DNA of 64,000 bases from Mesorhabditis belari (Eukaryota; Nematoda; Chromadorea; Rhabditida; Rhabditidae), in assembly GCA_958450365.1 (NCBI GenBank), contig CAUEEP010000737.1:2407501-2471500 (forward strand), written 5' to 3'. The notes under the pieces are model-generated. The model made no database searches. It had not been told where the DNA came from and saw only the letters and a program-made list of their open reading frames with translations. Each line of letters starts with the position of its first letter. Within the stretch, counting starts at the first letter, position 1. This document shows, piece after piece, positions 29,818 to 42,060 of the stretch. A program made the translations under genes and the position numbers.

Positions 29818-29934
29818 TTTACAATCATCACCCACACCTCTGGTAACCAACCAGCGAAATAACAAGAGAAAAAGACGCCTTTGTCATGTCTAAAAAGACC
29901 AAAAAAGAAAGAAAAGAAAGAAAAGAACTGTTGT

Positions 29935-30510
29935 TAATTATTTAGATCATTTCCCTTTGAAATTTTTCAACAAAAAGAGCCAACGAGTCAGTGCTTTCTG
30001 AGTTTGGTGACTGTTTTGCTTGACAACGTAAATTTTTGTATTAGATGAGTAAAAAGGCTGTATTAGATGTATTGGACAAGGCTCAGGACTGGGCCAAAAC
30101 CCTTTTTGATATGCTCACATCGGATAACCCGATTCACTTCCACGAAATTCGCATTTCCCCTAAACTAGATGCACCGAATTTCCCCATTTTCCCCACCGGA
30201 TGTTGCCTGAAAAGGGATGGGAATTCGGTTGTTGCTGTTGATGCTATTGTTGTTGCTGTTGATGCTATTGTTGTTGCTGTTGATGCTATTGTTGTTGCTG
30301 TTGATGCTATTGTTGTTGCTGTTAATGCAAAAGAAATTTCGCTTTTTTATAAACATTAAATTAAATCAAAATTCCTTTAGGTAACGATTTTAATTGTCTA
30401 GATCATTTTCCTTTTGAAATTTTCCAACAAAAAGAGCCAACGAGTCAGTGCTTTCTGAGTTTGGTGACTGTTTTGCTTGAAAACGTAAATTTCTGTATTA
30501 GATGAGTAAA
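29935..30510. repeat. tandem segmental duplication with 21-bp repeat
   Basis: A segment of about 115 bp (29935-30050, containing AACAAAAAGAGCCAACGAGT) is repeated at 30395-30505. Between them, at about 30228-30330, are nearly five units of GTTGTTGCTGTTGATGCTAT(T), coding for VVAVDAI only by accident of period. Confidence 0.8.
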
Positions 30511-30800
30511 TTTGGACAAGCCACATCCTGGACGCCCTTTAGAAATCTTAAATGACGATTTGCTCAATGCTATTGAAATTGATCCCACATTTACGCTTCG
30601 AAAATTAACAGAATTTTTCGACGTTAGCCATGTGACATTGGAAAACCATTTGCATCAACTTGGGAAAGAGGTTCGACATGGAAAATGAGGTCCACATGAG
30701 CCAAGGTAACAAAATAGCTTGTGTCACCGTGTGCTCCATCTCGTTTCAAACGTGCAATATCACACGATTTTTTCGAAAGAATCTTCATTAGCCAATGGGT
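30510..30800 (+). mobile_element. mariner transposase fragment
   Basis: Reads LDKPHPGRPLEILNDDLL, TFTLRKLTEFFDVSHVTLEN, HLHQLGKEVRHGK then a stop: the second helix-turn-helix and linker of a mariner transposase. Further short pieces follow in other frames. Relic. Confidence 0.7.
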
Positions 30801-30844
30801 TAAAATAAAAAAAAAATAATTATGAAGGCTTCTATTCTGATAGT

Positions 30845-31504
30845 CGCAGCCACCAAAGCTTCAACAAGCAAAAAAGAAGCGACGCTCACTGGAACGTTGG
30901 ACCTCAAAACGGTGGAGGTGATTTCCATTCAATTAACAAGCTCCTAGTTTGAAGCTAGCCAAAATATTGGTATAAAAAACAGAGATTTTTGAGCCCCTTT
31001 TCAGGTACAAATACTTTTTTTGGTACGGAGGCGGTGGTGATCGACGTTATCGCACTACATCGACACCAGTCACCCCTCAGCGAATGGATGTTGGCGACTT
31101 CGATTGGCGGACAACCGGAGCCGTAAACCCGATCTGTGATCAAGGGCAATGCGGTGCCTGCTGGTCGTTTGCGTGAGCGATTCTTTCTCTCTTTTCGTCT
31201 TTTAGTCAGATAATCAAGATTTTCGTGTGGCTGATAGTGGGACTATTCTCAGCCTGCACAGATCTACCCTTGAACGAGCCAGGGGCTAATCCTGTAACGA
31301 TCATTGTTATCCATTTTTAGTGCCGTGGCCGCCATCGAGACCACGTCAAACTACGTGAATGGACGCCTAAACACGGAGCGTAGATCGTACTCAGAACAGG
31401 TGAGCGGTCACTTTTTCAACGATTCACTCTGTCGCATCGCAGTGGCTACTGGATTGCAGTACGCGGAATGAATGTGACGGTAGATGGCCATCTGATGCCA
31501 TTGC
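30845..31504 (+). pseudogene. inverted partial copy of the cathepsin gene
   Basis: Copies of cathepsin exons 4-7 with their introns (exons at about 30845-30928, 31005-31172, 31321-31399, 31443-31504) lie on the plus strand, opposite to the parent. Exon lengths and splice sites are kept, but coding changes include PIRDQG to PICDQG and NGCDGGW to NECDGRW. Exons 1-3 and 8-12, including the active His and Asn, are absent. Similarity runs to about 31655, pairing with 26075-26895. A duplicated fragment under no constraint. Confidence 0.9.
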
Positions 31505-31589
31505 GTGAGTTGGGGTGAACAAAAACAATAATGAATCTATTCTGGCATCAATCTCATGCAACTGGGCCAGATTTAAAACGAACCTTTCG

Positions 31590-33080
31590 GGCTTTTCGGG
31601 CCAGGAACAAGCCTGGGCTCTGGGGCAAAACCAAATCTTGGAAAGTTGATCATGGTTACTTGAGGATGTTGTTTTGTGTTTTCAGTATGAATATGCGCTT
31701 CGAGGGGACTTCGTCACAGCTCTAAGATCACAGAACGGAAGTTAAGAAAATGAAAAGCTCTAAAACTGGAGAAAATTAAAGTCAATATCTTTTCAAATAC
31801 TTTGAACAGGTTTAAAAAGGGCTTTGCTTCGGCTTCGCGAGAAAAGAAATCAAACAGATCTCATCTAATCGTTCTTCGTCTTGAACTCAATCTTTTACTT
31901 TTTGTGATCATCAAATAAACGATGAGGATCAAGGTTTCAATTAAGAAAGAATGATGAGTATCAGTTGGTTAAATTTGTCCATCAAATTGTAGAAGAGATA
32001 TTTGTGTGCTGTTCTTTGTGCTTTTGTGTTCAAACTATCAAAAAAGTTGTTTAACTTGAAGATTTCTTTTTAGCACAACGGTGGAAGACAACAGCCAATG
32101 GGGCAATTGAAACGATCGGCTCGGACAAACTGTAATAGATTCTTGATTATATAGAGCGATCAGAGATGAAAGAAGCTCGTTTCTTGATAAAGACATTACT
32201 AAGTTCCGCTGAGAAGTAAATAAGTACAATTTAGATTAGATTCAAGGCTACCAAAGTCGAAACGATTGTAGAATCCACTAAAAAGAGGCTCAATGGTTCT
32301 CCCAGCATCATTCTTAATATTTTAAAAGTAGCAGACTGAAACCAGCCCTATCCTCCCTATCTCTTACAATGGAGTAATGGGAAAGTACCAGATAAATTAT
32401 AGTATTTGATTAATAATACAATAGCAATGATCTAGTTAAGAGTTTTACCCTTTTAGCATTGATATCTTCAGCCACCGCCCAGATGACACTGACCGCGAGA
32501 TGGAGGAGAATCACCAAATATTTCAGCATTTTTGAAAGATTTAAAATTGAAAGTTCTTTCTGAGGCTTTTGTTTTGATTGAGTCCGTCATTTGTATTCAA
32601 TATCGGTTCATATTTGGCATCGAGAGCTTGAAATAGCCAATCTTTAGTATTCCTGGTTCTATTTCTATTCTCAAAATAGAAAAATGATGTGAAATAATAT
32701 TTCAAATCATCGTTGCCTAAATCAAGATTGATAGAAAGCTAAATTTGTGTTCTTTACACATTTGAAGAGCTGATCTAATGTCTAGGTGTCATTAAAAGTT
32801 TGCCAAAACAAAAGATTTAACGATTAAATGATCAAATACATTGAATGGATGAATGGAATCGCCTACTTCCTCATCTTATATTAGATTTATAGTGTTACCT
32901 TTCGAACCTTTCGGGCTTTTCGGGCCAGGAACAAGCCTGGGCTCTGGAGCGAAATAAAATCTCGGAAAGTTGATCATGGTTACTTGAGGATGTTTTTTTG
33001 TGCTTTCAGTATAAATATGCGCTTCGAGGGGATCTCGTCACAGCTTTAGAGCTAAGATCACAGAATGAAAGTTAAGATAA
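31590..33080. repeat. arm of a large inverted duplication (partner 40700-42060)
   Basis: 32015-33080 matches 41000-42050 in reverse orientation with scattered changes, including the small secreted-protein gene. 31590-32015 matches about 40720-41130, also reversed. A block with CCTTTCGGGCTTTTCGGGCC recurs at 26100-26165, 27290-27345, 31575-31625, 32905-32955 and 41125-41170. Confidence 0.8.
32038..32529 (-). CDS. small secreted protein, copy 1 (shorter C-terminus)
   Basis: Exons 32449-32529 and 32038-32208 give 83 aa. The first exon is a signal peptide (MLKYLVILLHLAVSVIWAVA) followed by EDINAKR. Exon 2 starts RNLVMSLSRNELLSSLIALY and includes QLPHWLLSSTVV. It ends earlier than its inverted duplicate at 41541-42113 because the sequence diverges after KRNL. 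No Cys framework or family recognised. Confidence 0.55.
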
Positions 33081-33611
33081 TAAATGATTAAATCGTTTAT
33101 TAATAAAGTTAATAAACGATTTAATCATTAATTATCGTTAGCTTTTGATCAATACCATTACCCCCTAACAATAAGAAACATTTTATAATGACAAAATCGA
33201 AAGATTATGGAACAGTTTCACAATCTGCGAATTTTCATAAAATCTATTCAAGCCAATGCATGTGATCACAATTTTATTAAAGAAGTTTAGAACAAATCCA
33301 TAAGAAAAATTCGGAAATCTCCCCAGCTTGTTTCTTATTGTTTTCTTTTTGCTGAAAATTGTGATCCACATTAATTTCATTTCACACGGTGAAATTCAAG
33401 TGGATAAGTGAAAGTGATAAGTAATAAGTGAAAGTATTTAAAAGGATACTTTTAAAAGAAATAAAAGTATCCTTTTGGGTACTTTCGTAAGAAGTAAAAG
33501 TATTTAAAAGAGTACTTTCAAGAAGATTTTTTTTACTAATTCGATGAAAACCTGAAAGAAATATCTGAAATTCGGTATATTTATTACTTTCAATCCAAAA
33601 CCTAGTGAATT

Positions 33612-33695
33612 GGTAGCAAAATGGTCGCAAGCTCGAGAAAAATCGATGAGTAAATGATCATTGAAGTAGAAGATCGAGGGTTCGACTCCTTCTCT
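33612..33695 (+). pseudogene. tRNA-like element
   Basis: A box-like TAGCAAAATGG and B box GGGTTCGACTCC, about 55 nt apart. No cloverleaf evident; tRNA-derived relic. Confidence 0.4.
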
Positions 33696-33941
33696 AAATC
33701 ATTTCTCTGCCATTTCTTGCTTTTCTCAATCAAGATAAAAACGAATGTCTTTTTTTAATTATAATGTTCACATTTTTTTTTGTATTTCTTTGTAATCTTT
33801 CGAGTATTTTTTTTTTGTATTTCTTGATAAATTTTATGTGGAAACTAAGAAAAACAAACGAAAAATCATTTATCGAAAATTCTTGATAGATAGATTAGAT
33901 AGATCTCGATAGATAGATTTCTTTATCTTTCTGTTCTTTTC

Positions 33942-34982
33942 TTAGTGGTTCTTTGGAACCACTAAGAATAATAATGATTGATTACGAAAATACGAGACGA
34001 GAAAAACAAAATCGCCATTTTTAAAGAGAGTCACGCATTCGAGGGTTTCCAAATTGAAATCATTGAATAGAGTGATTAAATGATTCGCTGAGAGGTAGGA
34101 TTTGATCGAATCGAGCAAACAATTTCCCTCAGTCGATTCACTGTTCACTTCTTCTGGCGCAAATCTCTCATTAACAAGTCGCCGTATGATTGCCAATGCT
34201 TGGATTCCATTCAAATCCTCAAAACCCATTAGGCCGCCGATCACCATTAGAACCCTTTTCTCTTGTCGATTCAGATGATTGAGAATATAGCGTACGTCGT
34301 TCACATAATCCTCCCAAAACCATTTACATGCGATCAAGATCTTAATGGACGTTTGCGAGAGTGACTCCCAAAATAAGTCGATTTGTTCAGTGAAAAATGA
34401 TGAGCAATTCCTGAGTTGATGAGACATCTCTTGAAGAAAAGATTTCTCAAATGGATCCTTAAATTGTTTAAACTTCAAGCAAAACATTGTTGAGACTTTT
34501 GGTTTAAACAATTTATTGATTATTTGAAGGGTTGTCACTTGATCAATCTTTAGGGAAAGATCTCTTAATTGATGAACTCTTGGGAGGAATCTGACGAGAT
34601 GATAGCGATCGTCGAGATTCACTCCAACCTCCTCACCTCCCATATATGAGATATGCAATACTTGAAGCTTTCGAATTTTTGAATAAATCTTATTGCAACT
34701 TGGAAGATATTGAGGTGAATTGCGGGGTTCTTTAGAGGAAAACTTATTTAAAATATTCTTTGAATCGGGATAGATCGTTACATTCGCCCTGCTTTCATCC
34801 CAAAATCGAATCTTCATCTTGTAGATATTCTTTGAGAAAAACGGGCCAGCAAAAAGGATTCGATTTCGTAGATCCGCTGAAACTTGAAGGAATTTGAGGG
34901 AATCTTGAGGATCGACATGCTCAAGAATGGATTCCTTGAAAATCTCGGGAAGTGTATTGATCATAAATCTTTGTTGAATCAT
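33942..34982 (-). CDS. F-box-like protein, intronless, 346 aa
   Basis: A single open frame beginning MIQQRFMINTLPEIFKESIL and ending at TAA. Residues 9-50 have an F-box form (TLPEIF, HVDPQDSLKFLQVSADLRNRI). Downstream are leucine-rich and alpha/beta-like stretches without transmembrane segments. It shares its plan and intronless structure with the 17234-18406 gene, but the C-terminal parts are not obviously alike. Expected role by family: substrate adaptor of an SCF ubiquitin ligase. Confidence 0.7.
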   Translation of the reverse strand: MIQQRFMINTLPEIFKESILEHVDPQDSLKFLQVSADLRNRILFAGPFFSKNIYKMKIRFWDESRANVTIYPDSKNILNKFSSKEPRNSPQYLPSCNKIYSKIRKLQVLHISYMGGEEVGVNLDDRYHLVRFLPRVHQLRDLSLKIDQVTTLQIINKLFKPKVSTMFCLKFKQFKDPFEKSFLQEMSHQLRNCSSFFTEQIDLFWESLSQTSIKILIACKWFWEDYVNDVRYILNHLNRQEKRVLMVIGGLMGFEDLNGIQALAIIRRLVNERFAPEEVNSESTEGNCLLDSIKSYLSANHLITLFNDFNLETLECVTLFKNGDFVFLVSYFRNQSLLFLVVPKNH

Positions 34983-35855
34983 TATTTCTTCAAATGTGTT
35001 TGAATAGAGAAATATTTAATGAATAGACTGGTCAATCTTCTCGAAAATAGCGATTGGTATTTGAGCTGGTTGAACGCTCTTATCTTTCTTTTCAATTGAC
35101 CCCCTGAAACACTTTCAAAAACAAACTCGATCCCTTTGAAGGACTCCATCCCATCTCCATCTTATCTATAGAAGAGGTGACAGGCCGATTTTTGATTTAA
35201 ACATAAAAATATGAAGAAAGAAAAAAAGACAATCACGTGATAACTAAAAGATTTATCTTTAAATCAGGTTCAACACTTCAGTTGAAGGCCATCAACTCCT
35301 ATTCCTATCAATCAAATTCTATACCTATCAGATCAATTTCCAATATTCTATTCGCCAAAAACTTCCTCAGGCGAAATTCTTTCGAAAAACCGTTTTGGGT
35401 ACAATTGGTTGTTAGGGACGGAAGTTGTTGCTGAGAAATGAGTAGAGGTTGTTCATCTGAAAACGGTTGTAATCAATTTCGGAATCACTCAAACCACAAT
35501 TCACCAAAAACCGCCGAATATCTTTACTAGCTTGCTGAAGATTACTCGCATAAAAGGCAATTAAAATTTAAAACGTTAACGCCTTAGAGCTCTATTAAAG
35601 CAGCTAGGGGGGAGACAATCAAAACGAACCTTTTTCAGTTTTTTATACTGAAACGCGCACCCCAAAACGGGTTAATTCAGTGTGTTGGGTAATTTTTTGA
35701 AGACAAAACTAGGCACATGTTTCACCTTTACTGCACTGTAACGTGATCGGATTCTTCATAACTGTCCAATCAACACACGTATTAAAACCATCAGTAGTAA
35801 GACTTCTCGTATAGGCCAGGAATTGGGTTGAAGCTGAAAAGAACCCCTGTTAATA
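34983..35855. other. intergenic, no gene seen
   Basis: Contains the promoter of the 33942 gene. No exon recognised on either strand. Confidence 0.4.
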
Positions 35856-36378
35856 TTGGGTTGGGGAGAATGAGTCGGCGCCGAAAATCAAAGAAATTTC
35901 TAAAACTTATAGCAGACTTTGTCAAATGATATGCGTTTGATATCCATAGAAGGGTAACTAATTCTCTACAAAATAATATTTAAAAGAGAACTCAAACAGC
36001 GCCTCAACTCAACAAAGGATCATTTTTTTTTCACAAAATCGATAAACTGTCATCTAGAGTAAACGGTTGGAGGGATCTTCCTGAAAATTTGGTAACTTAT
36101 GTAATTGAGTGTGCTCTATCTTTTTTATATAAACACCAAAGGAGGTTTATGTGGAAGAAACTGTTCAAGCAATGAGTCGGACTTTTTGTCATTTTGATTA
36201 GCTGTGTTTGGGAATCCATAAAATCCCAAAAAAGAAAAGCTTTGTGGAATCTCTCAAAAGCCATTTTGTAAAGAATTAGTGGACCATTTTGATGAAACAA
36301 AACGTGTATTTAAAGAAGGTTTTATGGGTGCAAAAAGTTTCTTTAAATTTCGGCGCCGACTCATTCTCCCCAACCCAA
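35856..36378. mobile_element. Tc1/mariner-type MITE, TTGGG family, copy 2
   Basis: 523 bp with the same inverted ends as 11641-12152 and TA on both sides. The inner sequence matches copy 1 in reverse complement. Confidence 0.8.
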
Positions 36379-36628
36379 TAATAATAGGAGTTTTAGGAAG
36401 TTCTTTTGACTTTCGTAACGAATATTTTTGCAAGAGATACGCTAACTTTTCGAGTCAAGGTAGTCGCGTGACGTCGCATTCCAATTGACGTCGTCGCCAT
36501 TTGGAGGTAGTCGATGGGAGCGCCGCGTCGTCATTTCTTTTTTGTTTTCAAATTATTTGTTTTCGTGAGATTGATTGAAAGTATTTTTTACCAGATAAAT
36601 TTTTGTGTTGAAATGAGAAAGCAATCTA

Positions 36629-37141
36629 TTAGGTTGTCCAATGAGTAATGCGTGTTATTTATTTCGAAACTATTGCGAAATCGCTTCGAGCAAATATATG
36701 CTCTTTTTAATCATCAGCATCTTGTGTTTATTTTTATATATTATTTAATTCATTTGCCTTTGTTTTATAATACAAAAAGTTTGTTGTCCGCGCATCAATG
36801 CTGTATGATTTCAAACGAGGTAAAACTGCAGCGGATTGCCATCGAACTATCTGTGCCGCATTTGGAGAGGATTCAATTTCAATCAGCCAGTGCCAGCGCT
36901 GGTTTAAACGATTTGCGGACGGAAACGAGTCGTTAGAGGACGAGGAACGCGCTGGAAGGCCAGTCGTTTTTGATAACGAAGCTTTGCTTAACACCATGAC
37001 GGACTTCACTCTTTGCTCGGACGATGGAGAAATATTGTTGATTGTTGTGGAGAATATATCGATTAATAAAGTTCTCTTTTTTTAATTTTGTGATATTTTG
37101 AAAATCGTGTCAAAACACGCATTACTTATTGGACAACCTAA
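36629..37141 (+). mobile_element. internally deleted mariner, copy 2
   Basis: 513 bp, TA-flanked, with the same ends and the same N-terminal transposase region as 28790-29295. After GRPVV the retained interior differs (VFDNEALLNTM, LIVVENISINKVLF), so its deletion arose separately. Confidence 0.85.
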
Positions 37142-38584
37142 TATTTTCATTTGGGAGCCAAGTGGAGAATCCGGGACTTTTCGTAGCACGAGCACAATGA
37201 ATACCAAAACTAACTGTAAGATTGTGGTTTGCGGAGTTGCATGAAAACAACAAAAACAAGGCTCATCTTCTGGACCGTTACAAAACTCGTTCTCTGGTTT
37301 GTGTTTTGTGTGCATGAGCTCATTTTGAGCAGAATTTTATGCAAAATGCGAAAATCGATATCATTTTGCAAACCTTTCAAATAGATTTTTTCAAATTGTT
37401 AATGAACACTTTAATGAGCTTTCAAAAATACACTCGAATTTTGTTTGCAATATATTTTTCTAGTAGACAAAAAAGTGAACCGAAGGGTGCTTTTCGATGA
37501 TCAAGTAGCATGTAGGACTCAAAAAAGAAACGCTTAGTCCAGGCTAAAAGCCCGTGACATCACCACTGACCGATCCACGCGAAAACAGCTACACACAATA
37601 GTGAAAATTTGAATTTGTATGCTTAGTGTTGGTGTGCAAAACATTGTGCTCAGTGTAAACTTGTTAGCTTTTGCTAATCCGACAATAGACTTTGCTAGGT
37701 GATTGGTCAAGAAACACAAAGAACGATGAAACAAGTGAAGAAGAAAACCGTTTCATAACAAAACACTTTATTTGCCAAGCTTCTTGAAGAGCTTTCAATT
37801 TTTCTAGAATCTAGAGTCTCAATCTGCCGAGAATCTGCAGAGAATTGACAAAGAATTCTTTTCAAAGGTCGATGATGTCAAGTCAAGATTTATTTTCAAT
37901 TAGTTGACCTCAAAATCTAGTAGCTATAAAATAGCTATAAAATTTTGATGATTTAAAGGAGTTTTGTTTTAGGAAAAAGGAAAAAAACTGCAAAAGAGAG
38001 AATGATCATCGTGGCTATCAAAACGGGTTGACCTCATCTAGAGTTGTCTACTTTTATACATATTCTTCTCCCGTCAACTTCAACTATTGTTGAGGTCAAA
38101 GGAAGATGACTCGAACTCTAAAACAACCCGATTCTTCAGAAACAATGACCTCAATAAATCTAAAAACAAAAAAGAACCGCTTTTTGGGAGGGCAAAAGGA
38201 AAGAAAAGTTTTCTAATTAGCAACGTTCTAATCAAAAAAATAATGAGCTTACTTTGCGAACCCGAGTTTGCGTAGATCTATCGGAGCGGGCTGATAATTG
38301 CTTCTCGTTCCAAGTTTTTTTTCAAAATCACATTCAATTTATAGTTATATATTATGGGATAAACTGAGGGTTACTGTAATAACTGTAATAGTTACTGTAA
38401 TCTGTAAATAACTGTAATCGTTATTGTAATCTCCTTAGAACAGTAAACCAGAATTTTCTCGGAAAAAGTTGAAAATAAAAGTCCCTTAATCAAAGACCTT
38501 TCATCGTATTCTGAGAATTTTGAGAAAAGTTTAAAAGTTTTTTTTCTTTAATGGCTACATTTTTCACTCAATCTTGAAATGCAT
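37142..38584. other. intergenic, no confident gene
   Basis: AT-rich with low-complexity ACTGTAATAA repeats near 38370-38430. Short open frames lack splice support. Confidence 0.4.
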
Positions 38585-38964
38585 CTATCTTTTTCCATTG
38601 TAGTAAGCTTTTAGTTGTTCCTCGTAAATCTGTCGTCGAAGATGTCCAGAAGGATCTTGCAAGTATCCATTGAAACGTCCGATCAGATCATTCGTCTCCT
38701 GTGTCATTGATTGAAATGTGAATGGTTTACTCGTTGCAAGCTCTCCACGTAAGCGCTCTAAATCTCAGACTTTCAGCTTTCAGCAGACATAGATAGTTTT
38801 ATTGAGACTTTTTTCAAAAACCATTTTGAATTATTACCATAGAGAAGAGAAGGGTGCATCGATTGAGGACTCAAATTTTGCAGATTATTCAGATATTGAG
38901 CATTAAAAAGTGACAAAAAGGCAACGAAGAGAATAGATTGAAAGAATCGCTTTTGAAAGATCAT
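38585..38964 (-). CDS. small secreted protein, unknown family
   Basis: Two minus-strand exons, 38838-38964 and 38585-38757, splice in phase to about 99 aa. The first encodes a signal peptide (MIFQKRFFQSILFVAFLSLF, cleavage near NAQ) and NNLQNLSPQSMHPSLLY. The second is charged and helical (ERLRGELATSK, then FNGYLQDPSGHLRRQIYEEQ), ending at TAG. An alternative acceptor 6 nt upstream would add two residues. There are no cysteines in the mature part. No family recognised. Confidence 0.5.
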
Positions 38965-39410
38965 TGTAGAAGGGGAATGAAGGGAAGCTTGGGTGACAGC
39001 CGAGGAGAGAATGAATTGCCAATGAAGGCTTAGGGAACGGGTTTTGGAGATTTCTCTTCCAGGAAAGACATGGAATGGCTCTTGCCGTTCTCTTTCAAAT
39101 TCAACCATTCTTTCAATCGCTGAATCATTCAGTTTTTTTAGATCAATAATTCTATGCCAAATTTTTTTAGATGATTCGATCAATGATTCGATTTCATTTA
39201 TTAAGGAAAAATGAACGTCGATGAATCGAAAATCTGCCTTGTCATTGAATTTTGTATTTGCAAAAATATAATAGAAGATTTTTGTATGATAGCTTCTAGA
39301 TGTAGATGTTATCTGTATGAATGGAGGAAACTGTCTGAACTGATGGAACGATTTATCCTCTTTTTACTCTAACAATAGACCTTTTTTCTTAGTATTGCTG
39401 ATATCTTATA

Positions 39411-39811
39411 CAGGATGGCGCACAATTACCCGCACTCAGTTCAGATTCACTTTGATCTTTGATTCAGATTCACTTTAATCTTTGATTCAAATTGATTGTT
39501 TTCTACTAAAAATGAGCTAGATTTTTGGAAATAGTAAATAAAAAGAAGTAAATAAAGCTGGTTTTCTTTGAGTTTGAGGCATTGAAACTAGTGACAAAAA
39601 CCAGAAAATCGCGATTCCGCCACAGGAAACGCGTGTCGCAACTTTGCAGCGCTCTAGCAAAAGTTTAGAAACTTTTCTGATCAAATCCAGAAAACACATT
39701 GCAAGGAGAAATATTGAATTTGATAATAACAAAGAATTAGATCGATTGATTGACTCTTCTTCGCTAAGCTGGAGACTCGGAACTGAGTGCGGGTAATTGT
39801 GCGTCATCCTG
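39411..39811. mobile_element. TIR element A, copy 2
   Basis: 401 bp flanked by TA, starting CAGGATGGCGCACAATTACC and ending with its near complement. Better preserved than copy 1. Confidence 0.8.
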
Positions 39812-39830
39812 TATATTACCTTACTAGTTA

Positions 39831-40230
39831 CTAGGGAAGGGTACTAGGATTGATGCTCATGGTGCTAAATTGCACTGGTCAAAATTAGATAAGAAAATAA
39901 AGCAAAATAGTTTAAGCATTTGTGAAAATCAAAAATATCTTTATGAAAGATAAAAAGCAAGAAGTTTGTCAACTAGGGAATTCGAAATTACTACAAAAAT
40001 TGGATCCGTTGCGTAGACAAGAAAACTATCCACTACACTACAATCATCGTTTGAAAGGGAACCGTAAACTCAGCTCAAGAGAGTATAGGAAAAACTCTGA
40101 TGCCAGAAATCTCGCGTTTACGAGCTATTCAGCAGATTTTGACTACAGATTCGGATTCCCCGTTCGATTTTCTATCGGATGAGCTAGGTCTCGTTTTGTA
40201 ATCCCACAGTGACCTAGTACTCTTCCCTAG
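39831..40230. mobile_element. TIR element B with internal tRNA-like sequence, copy 2
   Basis: 400 bp between CTAGGGAAGGGTACTAGG and CCTAGTACTCTTCCCTAG. The tRNA-like A and B boxes are on the reverse strand at about 39972-40050. Confidence 0.75.
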
Positions 40231-40699
40231 TTACTGAAGGAATCGTTATTGTTATTGATATTGTTATTGTTAGAATATTGTTAGAGAATCACAGTTAAAC
40301 ATAAAGGCTAAGAGTAGCTTGAATGACCAGAAAAGAAAAAATTACTTAAAGCCCTATGAAACAAAATTAGAATCTAATGCTTTTGAAAAAGATCGACAAA
40401 AACTTTTTGTTACCAAATTTATTGCGTCTTAAACTATTAAAAAGCTCATTTTTTTATCAAATGACTTTTAAAAAAAGCTCAAAGCTTGTCTTAACTCGAT
40501 AAAAACTCATTTTTATATAAAATTTTCAATTGCTATTTTAAAGAAAATCGTTGAATGGATCGTTTTCAAATTTTGCAGACTCATTTAATCAAATGAGCTC
40601 TATCTTTTTTTACTTTAATACTAAAATAGATTTGTATTGAAGTGTTCAAATTTCGACTTCAACAGTTTTTGGTGCCTTTTTTTGCATTTGAAAATCCAT

Positions 40700-42060
40700 A
40701 AAACTTGAAAGCACTGAAAGCAAAAGCACAAAGAACAGCACACAAATATCTCTTCTACAATTTGATGGACAAATTTAACCAACTGATACTCATCATTCTT
40801 TCTTAATTGAAACCTTGATCCTCATCATTTACTTGATGATCACAAAGAGTAAAAGATTGAATTCAAGACGAAGAAAGATTAGTTGAAATCTGTTTGATCT
40901 CTTTTCTCGCGAAGCCAAAGCAAAGCCATTTTTAAACGTGTTCAAAATATTTGAAAAAATGTTGCCTTTAATTTTCTTTAGTTTTAGAGCTTTTCATTTT
41001 CTTAACTTTCGTTCTGTGATCTTAGAGCTGTGACGAGGTCCCCTCGAAGCGCATATTCATACTGAAAACACAAAACAACATCCTCAAGTAACCATGATCA
41101 ACTTTCCAAGATTTGGTTTTGCCCCAGAGCCCAGGCTTGTTCCTGGCCCGAAAAGCCCGAAAGGTTCGAAAGGTAAAACTATAAATCTAATATAAAATGA
41201 GAAAGTAGGCGATTCCATTCAATGTATTTGATCATTTAATCGTTAAATCTTTTGTTTTGGCACTACGCAAACTTTTAATGACACCTAGACATTAGATCAG
41301 CTCTTCAAATGTGTAAAGAACACAAATTTAGCTTTCTATCAATCTTGATTTAGGCAACGATGATTTGAAATATTATTTCACATCATTTTTCTATTTTGAG
41401 AATAGAAATAGAACCAGGAATACTAAAGATTGGCTATTTCAAGCTCTCGATGCCAAATATGAACCGATATTGAATACAAATGACGGACTCAATCAAAACA
41501 AAAGCCTCAGAAAGAACTTTCAATTTTAAATCTTTCAAAAATGCTGAAATATTTGGTGATTCTCCTCCATCTCGCGGTCAGTGTCATCTGGGTGGTGGCT
41601 GAAGATATCAATGCTAAAAGGGTAAAACTCTTAACTAGATCATTGCTATTGTATTATTAATCAAATACTATAATTTATCTGGTACTTTCCCATTACTCCA
41701 TTGTAAGAGATAGGGAGGATAGGGCTGGTTTCAGTCTGCTACTTTTAAAATATTTAGAATGGTGTTGGGAGAACTATTGAGCTCTTTTTTAGTGGATTCT
41801 ACAATCGTTTCGACTTTGGTAGCTTTGAATCTAATCTAAATTGTACTTATTTACTTCTCAGCGGAACTTAGTAATGTCTTTATCAAGAAACGAGCTTCTT
41901 TCATCTCTCATCGCTCTATATAATCAAGAATCTATTACAGTTTGTTCGAGCCGATCGTTTCAATTGCCCCATTGGCTGTTGTCTTCCACCGTTGTGCTAA
42001 AAAGAAATCTTAAACGACAAAATAAACAACTTTTTGAGAGTTTAAACGGAAAAGCACAAA
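40700..42060. repeat. arm of a large inverted duplication (partner 31590-33080)
   Basis: Reverse-complement match to 32015-33080 plus 31590-32015. It encloses the second copy of the small secreted-protein gene. Confidence 0.8.

Noticed and set aside
30045..30359. 104-aa frame with VVAVDAI repeats
   Set aside because: Covers a 21-bp tandem repeat and a duplicated segment; no splice or homology support.
37082..37315. 77-aa minus-strand frame with clustered cysteines (CNGPEDEPCFCC)
   Set aside because: Runs into the right end of a mariner element and has no splice partner or signal peptide.
38773..39183. 136-aa minus-strand frame taken as one protein
   Set aside because: The upstream part lacks start context; the real coding start is the internal ATG at 38964 opening a signal peptide, and the 3' part runs through an intron.
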